Positions 22,462 to 33,667 of a stretch of DNA of 64,000 nucleotides are shown here, piece by piece. Origin of the DNA: Elmis aenea (lineage: Eukaryota > Arthropoda > Insecta > Coleoptera > Elmidae); the NCBI GenBank assembly GCA_947652605.1, contig OX393576.1:55590966-55654965 (forward strand), in the 5' to 3' direction. How positions within the stretch are numbered: position 1 is the first letter of the stretch; every line of letters begins with the position of its first letter. The translations under genes and the position numbers were made by a program. The notes under the pieces are model-generated. The model worked only from the letters and a program-made list of their open reading frames with translations, searched no databases and was not told the origin of the DNA.

Positions 22462-23638
22462 TATATTTGAAGAAAATTAAATAGCAGCATTAAAATATTC
22501 ATAACCGAGTGACTAAACGAAAAAGCTACCTTACTCACAGTAATTGACTTGTTTGTAGATATTTCAAAATGTTAATGTTGGAGTGCGGATCAAATTGATC
22601 ACAATTTCCTTTGTGCCCGTAGGCTCAACATGCAAAAACGAAGTAAAAGCAGATGCAGATATTTTTAATGAGAAAGAATTTATGCAAAAACAACTTGAAT
22701 AAAAAATAGAGTCATAAAAAACAGACGTACACCTGCTAACTAAATTATTACAAAATATAACTTACTTACTTTACCTAGTAAAGCGGAAGCTGCTAGAGTG
22801 TTTTTACCCACAAATTACAGTTTTAAAGGATACATTCTGTAATATTGTTTTGCAGCTAGATGGCTCTGCTAATCAAATAAATAACAACATTGTTAGGTAA
22901 AGTAAACGGAAATTGTATGTCTCAAATTTAATTTTAAGTACGTAACATTGTTACTCCAGCCATTTAACGTTGTAAAAGAAGCAGCTAAAGTAATTTATCA
23001 GTAAATTTTGTTTGGTTAATAAGCATAGCCCGTGTTTTCTTATTTGCGATTATCGATTTTTAACTTAATAATAAAGATAACAAAAGAATACGAAGTTTTT
23101 GTATATTTTTAGCAATATTTTATCCAATAAATGTTCCGTTTCACCACACAATGTCAAGGGATCATATATTAAGACTGTAGTATAAAAATTACAGACGTAA
23201 AATATTTTTCACCTCTAATTTACGCAATACCTCTACATTTTAAATTTTGTTATGTTGTAAATTTAGCGCGCGAACGAGCGTAAATGTAAGTTACAGTGTC
23301 ATCAAAAAACATCACCTGTGCTGTTTATATAAGTATAAATAATGTGGGTTCCTGTGTAAGGTACTCATATTTTTTAGACTGTTGCGAAAGACAACATGGT
23401 AGAGTTTTTTGATTGTGCATGTGATGAAAATAACAAATAAAAGTTAAAAATGTTTTTCTAGGAAAACAAAAAATAATTAATATCTCTGTTATGAGTAGAT
23501 ACAACAAAGTTTTTGTTTGATATAAAAGATGTTTGGCACACAAGCTGCGTAATGCAAAGTTGTTATCAAATATACCTAGTGTTTAATTTCCGCGGAACGA
23601 AATGCAACTTTGTTATTTTAAATATCTACCACCCCAAA
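22462..23638. other. AT-rich DNA holding one copy of a local repeat
   Basis: No gene. The stretch 23430-23635 is related to 25130-25211 joined to 26627-26750. The second copy is the one split by the piggyBac-like element, so this copy serves as an approximate empty site. Confidence 0.5.
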
Positions 23639-25012
23639 CATGGTGTCCCAGATAACATTGCCAGCAAGGGGATCTCGCTAATTACAAAAGATACAGGTTT
23701 GCTTAAACTAGATTAATTATTCCCGAGTATGAGAGGGGCTACGATATAACAATGAAATTTTGTATCTGAGCGTTATGGTATTTTTCGGATTCGATGAAAA
23801 TTTTAAGGTTACAATACGACTTCCGGTTCAACCGGAAACGGACTCAAACTTTGAAATTTTAAATAGAACACTCCGTATATTTTTACATTTTTGGATTCCT
23901 CTTAATATTTACTTTAAAAAATGTATAAGGTTATGTGGGTCTAAAGTCAACCGTTTTCGTAAAATTTACATTTTTGTGAAAATTTTGAGCGATACAGCAC
24001 TTTAAATTTTTTCTAACATTAATATTATTTAAAAGGGCAGTAGAATTTCGTTTAAGAATTATAATAACAATTGATTATTTAACAGTTTGCGCTAGCTACA
24101 TAATAAAATATTATACAGGGTGTTTTTTACACGGTCAAACTTGTGAAACTTTAAACATCGATAACTCGATTTTCTTAAATACAATACACTATTTATTTTA
24201 CATAGTCTTGTAGAAAATTTTATTGTCTTTCAACTTCAACAACATTCACCATGTTTCATACCTAAAACTAATATTTTTCGAGTTATCGCGATTTTATTGT
24301 AAATTATTCCTGCAACGTAATATTTTCGAATAGGCCATGAAGGTTGACTGCGGTAATTTTGAAACAATTGAAAGATAAAAACAAGAAAATTGTAATATTA
24401 TCTTTTCCTTTCGAATTTTCGAAATTTTTTGTAATGTAGATGTAATTTTACCAATCTTTAGAAGTTTAGACCCACATAACCTTATACATTTTATAAAGTA
24501 AATATTAAGAGGAATCCAAAAATGTAAAAATATACAGGGTGTTCTACTTAAAACTTCAAAGTTTGAGTCCGTTTCCGGTTGAACCGGAAGTCGTATTGTA
24601 ACCTTAGTATTTTCATCGAATCCGAAAAATACCATAACGCTCAGATACAAAATTTCATTGTTATATCTGCAATAGTGTTCCAGATATTTGTCTGTTTCCA
24701 TACTTTTGCGCATCCCTGTATATCGAAAACGGTAAGTGATAAAAAAATCTAAAATAACACTTACATTTTACATCAAAAAGTACCTACTAATAAAATTGAA
24801 TAATGATTGAAACAAAAAAGCTGCCAGAGAAAAATTAAATTCAACATTTTCATATTTTTTGCTATAACATCTGAAGTAAGGGGAATTTGCTACTTTTAAT
24901 AATCGATTGTAGCTTTTCTTATACTTGGGAATAATTCATTTCAATTTAGCAAACCTGTATCTCTTACAATAAGCGAGATCTCTATGCTGGATTTGTTATC
25001 TGGGACACCATG
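23639..25012. mobile_element. Nested MITE: CATGGTGTCCC ends around an inner inverted repeat
   Basis: Outer ends CATGGTGTCCCAGATAACA and TTATCTGGGACACCATG are inverted; TA follows at 25013-25014. Inside, 23743-23950 and 24455-24670 are inverted copies that share TACGACTTCCGGTTCAACCG and a CAGGGTGTTCTA end. The open frames at 23760-24005 (plus) and 24294-24713 (minus) are translations of these arms, not genes. A further CAGGGTGTTTTTTACAC end lies at 24117 in the centre. No transposase. Confidence 0.7.
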
Positions 25013-25211
25013 TATATATATTTTTACGTTTTCTTGTAGATAATTTAATTACCTTTAAAAAACATTGAGCATGCTCTGTTTAAAAGTAATAGTTTTGTAG
25101 TAAATGCATTTTGATATTTTTTATAAAAATTGATGGAGGTGTAGGGTTGTCTTCTAAAGAAACAAAAAATGAATATATCTTTTATCAGAGTAGATACAAA
25201 AAAGTTTTTAA

Positions 25212-26626
25212 CCCTCCGGGAGTCGAGGTATAAAAGTTACAGCGTAGGTCGCGTGTATCTGAGAGATACATGTAGTACTAATAGATGCTAAAATGCGATA
25301 AAACTTTGAAAACAATCTGTAAATGTAATGTATGATTATTTATATATTTAGTTTCATTTACAGTCAAGAACTTATTAAAAAAATAAAAATAATAAAATAT
25401 TTCTATTAAAATAATGTAAACATAAACATTGAAAAGAAATAACGCCAAACAAGTGTTTTAAACATTAATTGATCAGAATTTTCAATTGTTGGATTTGTTA
25501 AAAAGTATAGTTATTTATTTATTTCCGTTTATAATCTAGAACTAAGAAATATTAAATATAATATATAATTATTAATATCTTTGTAACAAAATAACAGAAA
25601 ATATAAATTATAAAATATTTCTAACAAAATAACGCCAACATAAATCATGAAAAGAAATAACGCCAAACAAGTCTCTTTAACGTTAATTAATCAGAATTTT
25701 CAATTGTTGGATTTCTTCTCTTGAAATATATTGTTCGTATCTTGTAAAGCTAAACGAACCTCAACAGAATCATTATCTTCTAAATCACATCTAACCATAT
25801 ATATTATAATAAATATATATCGCTGATTCCCTATCTTCCCAATGAGTGGAAAGTGAAGCCGATCGAATGAAATGGAAATATGTACCTCTCTTTCTAAGGT
25901 GTACTTTTCACAGTTGGCAGCAAACAAAGAAAATCAAATAAAACTAGGATTACTAATAGAGCCTGCATGGAAATTGTTGAGGTCATGTTTAACAATCCGA
26001 GGCAAATTTGCGAATTAGTACAAACCTTAGAACAGGTTTTTGTATATTAATTGTAGTTTTTACAAATCGTAGATTATCAACGTCAAATGTCATATTTTTA
26101 AACTGTCAAAAATGACGTGATCATTACGCGCGCTTCTCACATTGTCCAATCCGATGTATATTAGCTGTCAATGGTCCAATCGCCGCATTAAAAAGAGAGG
26201 ATGTATATCTGTACCGTTGACTATGTTACGCAAAATTTGAACTACTAGCAAATGTTTATTAGATATATGCATCTAACATTCTCATTCTCATCATCAGATT
26301 CGAGTAACATTCGCTGAAGTTCTTCAACATCTAATGAATTATCTAACCAATATATTTTTCCAGCCATTTTCAACGGTAAATTAAATAAACAACCAATACT
26401 GACGTCGGAGCTCGCGGTATCTCTCAGATACAATTTAGTGTCGACTGTCACAAATCTTTATAAAACACAAGCTATTGTAAAACTGCTGACATAAACGGTA
26501 CGGCATATCAGTAGTAATATACCAATGCACAGCTATTCAGGTGGTTAAAGGTATCCATATAGTTGTGAAAATATTCAAGAATAAACTTGCCATGTATCTG
26601 TCCGGTCAGGCGCGACCTCCCGAGGA
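25212..26626 (-). mobile_element. piggyBac-like element with TTAA ends
   Basis: TTAA (25208-25211) then CCCTCCGGGAGTCG at the left; CGACCTCCCGAGGA then TTAA (26627-26630) at the right, an imperfect inverted pair. TCTGAGAGATACA near the left end and its inverse TCTCTCAGATACA near 26420 are subterminal repeats. A direct repeat (AATAACGCCAAACAAGT, 25440-25500 and 25655-25715) lies inside. The flanks join into a sequence similar to 23430-23635, supporting insertion. A minus-strand piggyBac-like N-terminal fragment remains. Confidence 0.72.
26245..26367 (-). pseudogene. piggyBac-like transposase N-terminal fragment
   Basis: About 40 codons from an ATG at 26367: MAGKIYWLDNSLDVEELQRM, then an LLESDDENEN acidic stretch and a stop. 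Short acidic leaders of this kind open piggyBac transposases. Further minus-strand frame at 25700-25927 contains DRLHFPLIGKIGNQRY, which could be a remnant of the C-terminal HFP block. The catalytic domain is gone. Call depends strongly on the TTAA-bounded element around it. Confidence 0.45.
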
Positions 26627-26979
26627 TTAATACAAAAGTTGTTTGACATTACAAACTGCGCAATGCAAAATTGTACTCTGATATACCGAGTGTTTTATTG
26701 CCGATGAACGATATGCAACTTTCTTATTTTAAATACAACACTGTGTAAATTTAAAAAGAATGGTGGAGGTACTGGGCTTTTATTTACGGAAATACAATTT
26801 AATTAATATCTCTGTTATTGTTATTAGAGCACTTACCGATAACTTTTTAGTAGTTTATATTTTCTATAAACACGTTATCAATTTTTTATCTTTTACTGTT
26901 TTCGAGATCTATTTGTTCTTTAAGTTAAAACGTATACCCAATACATTTATTTTTTGTGCATTTCAAATTATATTTAAAC

Positions 26980-27538
26980 CAGGGGTTTGGAGCAGTCCAA
27001 TTTTTTAGTTGCTCCGCTCCCGCTCCGCTCCGGCATCAAGATGCCTGCTCTAGCTCCGCTCCCGCTCTGCTCCGCGCTCGAAATATTAATAAAATAAGGT
27101 TTTTTATTTAAAAATTTGTTTTTTAAAACAAAGCTAAAATTTTATGAGATATGTGGAAATGGACCAAAAATTACAATATTTGACCCTAAGAAACAAGTGA
27201 AGTTAAATAAATGAACAAATTATTGGTCTTCAAAAGTTAAAAAGAAGAAAAAAAGTTCTTTAAAGTTTGTCAAAATTCAAATACAAAATAATGAAAATTA
27301 ATATTCAGAAAAGTTACATTGTAATAATTTTACTTCAGAAAAATCAAATTTAGTTTATTTATAATTTTATTAAATACTATACCCATGAGAATAATTCATT
27401 AAAAAAAAATATTGTACTTTATAATAGTAAAGTGGAGCAGTGGAGCAATCAAAATTATTTGCTCCGGGCTCCGCTCCCGCTCCGGGCAAAAACCCATTGC
27501 TCCATTGCTCCAGCTCCGCGCTCCGCTCCAAACCCCTG
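26980..27538. mobile_element. hAT MITE with GCTCC-rich ends and perfect 8-bp target duplication
   Basis: Ends CAGGGGTTTGGAGC and GCTCCAAACCCCTG are a perfect 14-bp inverted repeat. ATTTAAAC flanks both sides (26972-26979 and 27539-27546). The terminal 80-110 bp are arrays of GCTCC/CGCTCC, while the core is very AT-rich. 559 bp and no gene. The 8-bp duplication and CAGGGG terminus support hAT. Confidence 0.9.
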
Positions 27539-27616
27539 ATTTAAACACACGAGTATCTACATGAAATGATTTCGTTTTACAAAAATTAAACCTTAGCCTT
27601 AGATTATTTGTCTTAC

Positions 27617-27871
27617 CTCGAGAAATATTGTAAAAAATGTGACCACTAAGTCGGCCAAGGCTAGATGTCGAATCATTAAACTAATCCTCGATTTTCTGTG
27701 TCGCGAACGGTACAAACTAACAAATACAGTCAGATTTCCCACTGCCGCTATGAAAAACAAAATACCATACAACAGAAGCATAGTCAGAGACGACTCATTA
27801 ATACGAAATTCCTCGGTTAACTCAGATGATTTATTAAAGTCCAAAACGCTATTAGCAACGTTATAAAACAT
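27617..27871 (-). CDS. First coding exon of a GnRH-type peptide GPCR (N-terminus, TM1, TM2), copy 1
   Basis: 85 codons from ATG (27871) to a donor: GAG then GTAAGA, phase 0. The N-terminus is extracellular with two N-glycosylation sequons (N13, N25). TM1 (about 30-52) contains the GN of class A receptors (AAVGNLTVFVSLY). A basic first intracellular loop (RSRHRKSR) and TM2 (LMIRHLALADLVVTFF) with the conserved LALAD follow. This pattern fits the adipokinetic hormone, ACP and corazonin receptor family, which signals through G proteins at the plasma membrane; the exact member is not fixed by this exon. The exon ends at the position equal to MPLE before IGW in those receptors. The other five helices must be encoded further left and were not found in the window. 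Confidence 0.85.
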
Positions 27872-28100
27872 ATTTATTTAAATTCTGTCCACTTTCGCAC
27901 TGAGATAAATTTCAAACGAACATTTTGTAATCAGGTATGATGATAAAGAGTCACTTGTTGATTCAAAAATATTTTTTAAAACTTTGGTTATACATGTGTT
28001 CAAGTTGATGTAAAATATGGAGATATAGATTTTGTTTAATCTTAAGTATTTGTACAATGTAATCGAGTTATGCTGAACCGATATTTGCGATACAATTAAC
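27872..28100. other. Probable 5' UTR / first intron of receptor copy 1
   Basis: Lies between the coding exon and the conserved upstream block. A possible donor (GAG then GTTAAT on the minus strand, at about 28101) would make a short non-coding first exon. This is inference. Confidence 0.35.
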
Positions 28101-28202
28101 CTCGCGATGCTTCAGCTTTGGCAGCATTCCTACGCACGTTTGAATACAAGCCGACAACAGGAGGCGGCGCAAAGAATTCAGCCATGCGCTGAACAAACTG
28201 TT
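28101..28202 (-). promoter_or_regulatory. Conserved upstream block of receptor copy 1
   Basis: Aligns without gaps to 63591-63692 upstream of the second receptor exon. TTCAG at 28111 matches 63601, ACGCRCGTTTG at 28132 matches 63622, and GCCATGCGCT at 28181 matches 63671, all with the same spacing. It lies 230-330 bp upstream of the ATG. A core promoter and 5' UTR exon is the likeliest reading. Confidence 0.6.
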
Positions 28203-28256
28203 ACTTGCACGTGTACATTTTCCATTTATGAATGGAAATAATTATTAGTTAAGGTA

Positions 28257-30094
28257 ACTGCTACAGTTATTGGCCTTTATGTAGTTATTGGCATAATCTG
28301 AATTTAATCGCATATAATAAGAATTCTAAATAAATTTAGGGGATTTTGTTTATTAGTTTGCAAAGTGTAATCATTTCTGTTTAAAACTACTAACTTTTTT
28401 GTAATAATGTTGGTAACAAAAATAACAAACCATACTTATCTGGAGCACATTGCAGTCGCAAGGGAGAAATGGTGCAGTGCATGTGAATATCTTAAGGAGA
28501 GTGTCAATTTTGAATAGCTTATTTTATTATTAATTATGGTTGGCGTTATAATACTACAAACTCTATAACATTATAACACTATAAAGTGACAAAAATGCAT
28601 AATTCTGTGGCTACAGTTTCAATAATTGATTTATTTGAAGAGTGGATAACAATTGCATTATAAAAATCTGAAAAACTATAGTTATTGGCATAGGCGGCCA
28701 ATAACTAGTACACCTGAATTCTGCCTAGATTTAGTTATTAACGGTAGCCAGTAACTAAAATATTGTATGCCAGTAAGTATACACAGTGTACATTTTGCCG
28801 GCAAATTTATATTGTAAATTTCATGAAAATGGCAGAAGTAAAAGGAGGTTGCGTTTATTTAAAAAAAAATACAATAAGAACGACATAGAAAAAGCATAAG
28901 AGGCTGTCAAAAATGAAATTTGTAGGTATATTGTTCCTAGGGCCACATTGCAGTTCCGCCTATCCGAAAAATTTGTTAAACGCCATGGCCCTTTTTCAGT
29001 ACTGACTCATTCCGAAGAAGCTATAATTGTGGCTAAAAATGCGAAAAAGAGGCTTTCCCAAACTATTTCACGATATTAAGCTATCCGTTAAACAGTTTCT
29101 AGAGGATTCTAAAAAAACAAACCTTGTTCAAAAACAATACACTTGGAAGAGGATGGTTTAAGTCATTCTTGTCGCGGCATCCGTCCATACCATTAAGATG
29201 CAGTGAATTAGTTACATCAGCTCCATCATGTGTTAGCGAATGTGATATTAGAAAATGGTTTAAACAAATAGAAGTTTATCTGGAAGAAAAAAATTTAAAC
29301 ATATCTTGAATTACCCTGATCGCAATCGCATATAATGTATAACAGCGATGAAACTAGTTTCTAGCTGAATAAAAATAATAGAGTGAAATAACAAAGTTGT
29401 ATTTGGTTTATAATTTACTTGTTGCTATAATATTAGCAACAATTTTGGAATAAAATGTAACACATGTTACAGAAAATATCACCTGGGATGTATATTAAAA
29501 TACAAAACAAATTCGGATAGAGTATTCACATGTAAACCATGACAATCAAAGACTGTAAAGAAGAAAAAAGAAGGAAAGCGTAAGACTGAAACTTTTTGAA
29601 ATAGAAAATAGAATTTATTTTTTATAGTGATCAACTATATCTTTAGTTACCTTATTTGTCTTCATGTAAACTATATGTTTATAATAGAATTTACTTTTAG
29701 TTAAAATAAAATTTTGTTAACCTAAACCCTATTTATTTATTAGGAATTATTTCATGTGGTATCTTAACTGCACAGTTACAAGAACACAATAAATGTTGTT
29801 ATTATTTTGTAAGAAATTTTCAAAAAAATTAACAACTATTTTGAATGCCAATAATTTGTACAGGCAGGGCCAATAACTACGAAAGACATGCAAACAACTA
29901 CAAACTGCATAGTCATTTAAAAATAATTTTTACCATTAAAAACTTGTGATACATCAAATTCGAATAATAAATATGAAAATATGTTTATTGGTCTAAACTA
30001 CATTTGAATTTTTATATTTTAATATCAAAAAATTAATTAATTATCTCAATTGTAATATAAAATTTTGCTTAAGAGAGCCAATAACTATAGCAGT
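28257..30094 (+). mobile_element. pogo/Tigger-type element relic
   Basis: Left end ACTGCTACAGTTATTGGC, right end GCCAATAACTATAGCAGT, inverted with one mismatch, each bounded by TA (28255-28256, 30095-30096). AGTTATTGGC or its inverse recurs inside near 28282, 28679, 28693 and 29870, looking like subterminal binding sites. A broken Tigger-like transposase N-terminus lies inside. 1838 bp. Confidence 0.75.
28856..29309 (+). pseudogene. Tigger/jerky-like transposase, N-terminal part, broken
   Basis: Frames pieced by stops read KKKYNKNDIEKA, then PRATLQFRLSEKFVKRHGPF (psq-type helix-turn-helix), EEAIIVAKNAKKRLSQTISR, and NNTLGRGWFKSFLSRHPSI (CENP-B-type HTH), ending near WFKQIEVYLEEKNLNIS. Several stops and frame changes occur and the DDE_1 catalytic domain is missing. 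Such proteins bind DNA by the two HTH units; this copy is dead. Confidence 0.8.
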
Positions 30095-30528
30095 TATCCT
30101 ATTCACATGAAAATCAAAATTCAGTTACGTTCAATTAAACAGCTTTCTCGAATTCAGAATCATGTTTGTAAGAGGGTGATTTATTAAGTAAAGACCGTGC
30201 TTCTCAACATTTTTGTATATGCGCCCCCCCCCCTTTCCATGTAAGTTTTTATTGCTCCCTCCTTCTAATTTTTTTCGGGATTCTGCCAGAACACCCTATT
30301 TGTTATTTTAAGTGTGGGCCAAAATAAGAGTCGGTAACGCTAATTTTATTTGTTATGTTGTTAGTTATAGAAATAGTTTTAAGAAATAAAAAGTGTTATC
30401 ATAGACAGGGTTTGTAATGATTTTGCGTCAAATTGAAATTAATAAATATTTACCTAATAAAGTCAACATACACAACCGTTTAAAAAATACAAAAACGTGT
30501 TTTACGTTTAACACGCTAATTATTATTT

Positions 30529-30878
30529 AAATTGATAAAAAAATTTAAGACCTATTTTATAACCGACGAAAACATTATAGAAAGATACGAAAGTGTTAGA
30601 AACCCATTTGAAATTACTCCTCAAGGTCTATCAATTAAAGAAAAGACACAATTTATAAATATGACATCAGGTGGCGAAATCGGAAGAATATTTTCTTCTA
30701 ACTCACACTTTGAATTTCGGCCCGGTGTTGATGAATTTTGTCTACTAAAGTCAAGAGCTTTTCGCATACTTTTGCCAGTTTCAACATCGTATCTTTGAAA
30801 TCGGATTTTCTGCAGTGACTGCTTTAAAAACAAAATACAGGTCTCAGCTAAATATAGAAAGTTAACCAAGGGTGTCAA
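30529..30878 (+). pseudogene. hAT (ZBED5-like) transposase C-terminal fragment
   Basis: Reads NPFEITPQGLSIKEKTQFIN, then FRPGVDEFCLLKSRAFRILL, PVSTSYL, and after a 2-base loss at about 30796, EIGFSAVTALKTKYRSQLNI. This is the hAT dimerisation region as seen in ZBED5/SCAND3-like proteins, where the last block is LCExGFSxxxxxKTKYRxRL. The zinc finger and catalytic domain are absent. No function expected. Confidence 0.82.
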
Positions 30879-31172
30879 TCTCTAATAAGTACATATATCG
30901 CCATCTTATGAAAAACATTGCTTTGCAAAACAGGCAAAAGGAAGCCATTAATTTTTTAATTCATTGTTACGTTTTATTTTTAATTTTGTTGCCTGGTAAT
31001 TTTGCAATATTTATATACAGGGTGGTCCATTTTTTTGTATCAGGACTTTAACAGTCGATACAAAAACCTTTTTTTAAAGCAAATATTCCGTATCAACATG
31101 GTTCCATAAACGCTTCATTTTAAAGATACAGTATGTTGAAATTTTCGAAATAATATCGAAAATTCCCTTCAC

Positions 31173-31900
31173 CTGTCAAATTTGCGTTTTCAACCAATCA
31201 CTAATCTTAAATCTTTTAGAGACTACCAATAGGAGCAATATTACACGGTAATAATTTTACACTCCTCTGCCAGGAGTTGATCCTCCTGTCAAATTTGCGT
31301 TTTCGACCAATAACAAACTCAGATTTCCTTTAAACGGCCAATAAACATAATCATACACTGATAATTTACTTTTCGCAATTTACAGATTTTCATGCGTTTA
31401 TTGGTCGTTTCTAAGAAATCTGAGTTTTTGATTGGTGAAAAATATAAATTTGGAGAGGGAATAAGGTATTTTGGTCTTGATAATTTTTTGACAGATGTCG
31501 GCGACCAATAACTTTACTTTAATATAGATTAAACCACACCCCTGACACAGCAGTCTGACAGTACTTGTAAAATTTGACATAACAGATTATGTATGTACCT
31601 AAATACTATTGGGTTCATTAATTTTTATTAAAATATCATTCTTGAATTAAAAATTAGTTATAAATGATCTATTAATAATAACAATCGCAGTAAGTAGTAG
31701 GTATACTTTAATTTATCTAAATTAAACAACATTTTAATTTGACAGATAGGTCCAAAAATTATCGATAATTTTCAATGCACTTGTTATATTACTACTGACT
31801 ATTCCCCTCATGGTCATATAAACTGATATAAACCAATCACTTTGTCAAATTATAGTCACGCCTTAATGTTTTGACCAATCACGTTCATTTTTAAGCGATA
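31173..31900. promoter_or_regulatory. Dense cluster of CCAAT/ATTGG pentamers
   Basis: About nine CCAAT or ATTGG boxes in some 700 bp, often as ACCAATCA or ACCAATAA (31193, 31227, 31310, 31338, then ATTGG near 31401 and 31429, later 31504, 31833, 31875). A direct repeat CCTGTCAAATTTGCGTTTTC occurs at 31172 and 31287. It lies directly upstream of the 32025 exon. It could be a strong NF-Y-type promoter or the transposase-binding zone of the element. Confidence 0.45.
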
Positions 31901-32024
31901 AAATCCCTAGGGATTTTTTCACCTCCAAAATAGCGAAAACATCCCGTTGTCATGTCAATTATATCCTTAGCAACCTGGTTGTTTGTTTACAGATGTTTGA
32001 CAGTTGTAAAATATATTATTTGAC

Positions 32025-32176
32025 ATGAGCCGTTTCGGAATAACTTCCATAGAAGAAATACAAAAAACTGTTGCAAATATAACTCCCAAAAATACTGGTG
32101 CATCCAAAACGTCAATATGGAAACAATTTGAAAAATTTTGCAAGGAAAGGAGTTACGATTTAAATGCGCTACAGAG
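32025..32176 (+). CDS. First exon of a Crypton/tyrosine-recombinase-like gene (core-binding domain)
   Basis: ATG at 32025, then about 50 codons to a donor (AGAG then GTTAGT, 32176/32177). The text SIEEIQKTVANITPKNTGA then SIWKQFEKFCKERSYDL resembles the SAM-like, N-terminal core-binding domain of Crypton-type recombinases (KIAA1958-like proteins). There NTxxSKxSxWxxFExFCxER forms the DNA-contacting helix. The catalytic part is not present: the Harbinger insertion begins about 290 bp later. Either the start of a split gene or a captured exon. Reading through the donor gives a stop at 32226. Confidence 0.45.
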
Positions 32177-32275
32177 GTTAGTACGCTATCGAAAATGTTT
32201 ACAAATAATAAACGAAAATGGTACCTAATTATTTTTGGTATCTTATTTGGGAAATAGTCTAATCAAATATATTTC

Positions 32276-32455
32276 GGAACATTATTTTGCAGGAAAAATT
32301 TTACCTCAAGTTTGTTACTTATAGGTAACATCCCTCGACAAAATGAATGACAAAATCCCTCGCCTTCGACTCAGGATTTTGTCATGTCTTTTGTCTCAGG
32401 ATGTTACCAAAGTAACAAACTTTTGTCAATAATTTTACCGGCAAAATAATGTTCC
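32276..32455. mobile_element. 180-bp hairpin MITE
   Basis: GGAACATTATTTTGC at the left pairs with GCAAAATAATGTTCC at the right, and the match goes on through GTTTGTTACTT/AAGTAACAAAC, GGTAACATCC and ACAAAATCC to a small loop. No gene. Target duplication not evident. Confidence 0.75.
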
Positions 32456-32902
32456 CTTAATATATTATGGGGTCTATTCTGTAAATATAATGTTAAATTT
32501 AAACAGCCTGTTAAAATTAAAATTATAACAGGCTGTTAAAATCGAATAGCTAAAATGGTATTCTGTATCAATATTTTAAACAGAGCTGTTAAAATATTAA
32601 ATTTTAACAGGTCTGTTAAAATATGAATCGACTCATGCGCATTAACAATCGCTTACGTGCAGTAACATTTGCCTATCCTTGTTGCTCAACCCGAATTTAG
32701 GTGTTGTTCTCCTTTTACTTTGATCGTGGTACATGTGACCAGAAAAGAGCGCTCAACGCTCATGTTATTTAAATAAATAATCTATTATTGCACGTGCTCA
32801 CAATGAATGAATGCACTATTATTCATCGATTCATCCACTTTAAATTTTTGTTACTGTTTATGTTTTCTGGTTAGTCAGGTTAAATAGTTATTTATGTATC
32901 AA

Positions 32903-32999
32903 GGCCAAAAAGTGTAACTTTTTCGGCCGTGTCTGGTTTGCTGGCCGAGACGTAGTCGAGGCCAGCAAACAGGCAAGGCCGAAAAAGTACGTTTTGGCC
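32903..32999. repeat. GC-rich 97-nt hairpin inside the Harbinger element
   Basis: GGCCAAAAAGT at the left pairs with ACGTTTTGGCC at the right; inner arms CTTTTTCGGCC/GGCCGAAAAAG and GTTTGCTGGCC/GGCCAGCAAAC pair around a loop GAGACGTAGTCGA. The arms are far richer in G and C than the surroundings. Probably a small fold-back insertion. Confidence 0.75.
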
Positions 33000-33667
33000 G
33001 AGGTGCATATTACATTTTTTGTGCGATCGAATTAAAAACAATTTAAATTTGTAGTAATTTTCAAAATTATAGGTTAGAAAGTAACAAAGTAATAATAATG
33101 TAGCCAGAGGTTTAATGGCAGTCGCTAAAGCTCTGCAATTTTGTGGAAAACAAATGCAACGAAAATAAAATTGCCTATTATACATAAATATATATATATT
33201 TATATGTATAACTAAATTAAATATTAGTGAAAACAAACAATCGTACAATTTACTGAATGGGAATAAAAATGTCAGCCAGTTTTAACATACAATTTTTTTA
33301 AGACTTAAAATAATTGTAAAAATCTTGTTTGACTACCATTTGTTATTCCTAAAACAGAAATGTCACTAATTAACTTATAACTTACTTAAAAACATAACAT
33401 TAATTATTTACAACTTGAAATCCTAATTATACTTAAGTAACTGTAGTGTATAACAAATTTATCATGTACATATATAATATAAATAATTTTGTTTTATGTA
33501 CTTATAATTAATTTTCATGAAAAATATAATGGTGTTATAAAAAATATTCTTGGGTTATTTGTTCTCTTTTTCTTTCGCCTTCTAGCAGTAAATTGTTGTG
33601 CTCGCCATAATTTTCATTTATTATATTTACAGGTTCCTCTTCTACTTCGTCATCAGGTAAATTGACT

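Noticed and set aside
23760..24713. Two similar open frames, plus 23760-24005 and minus 24294-24713, as a gene pair
   Set aside because: They are the two arms of an inverted repeat inside a MITE; no domain was recognised.
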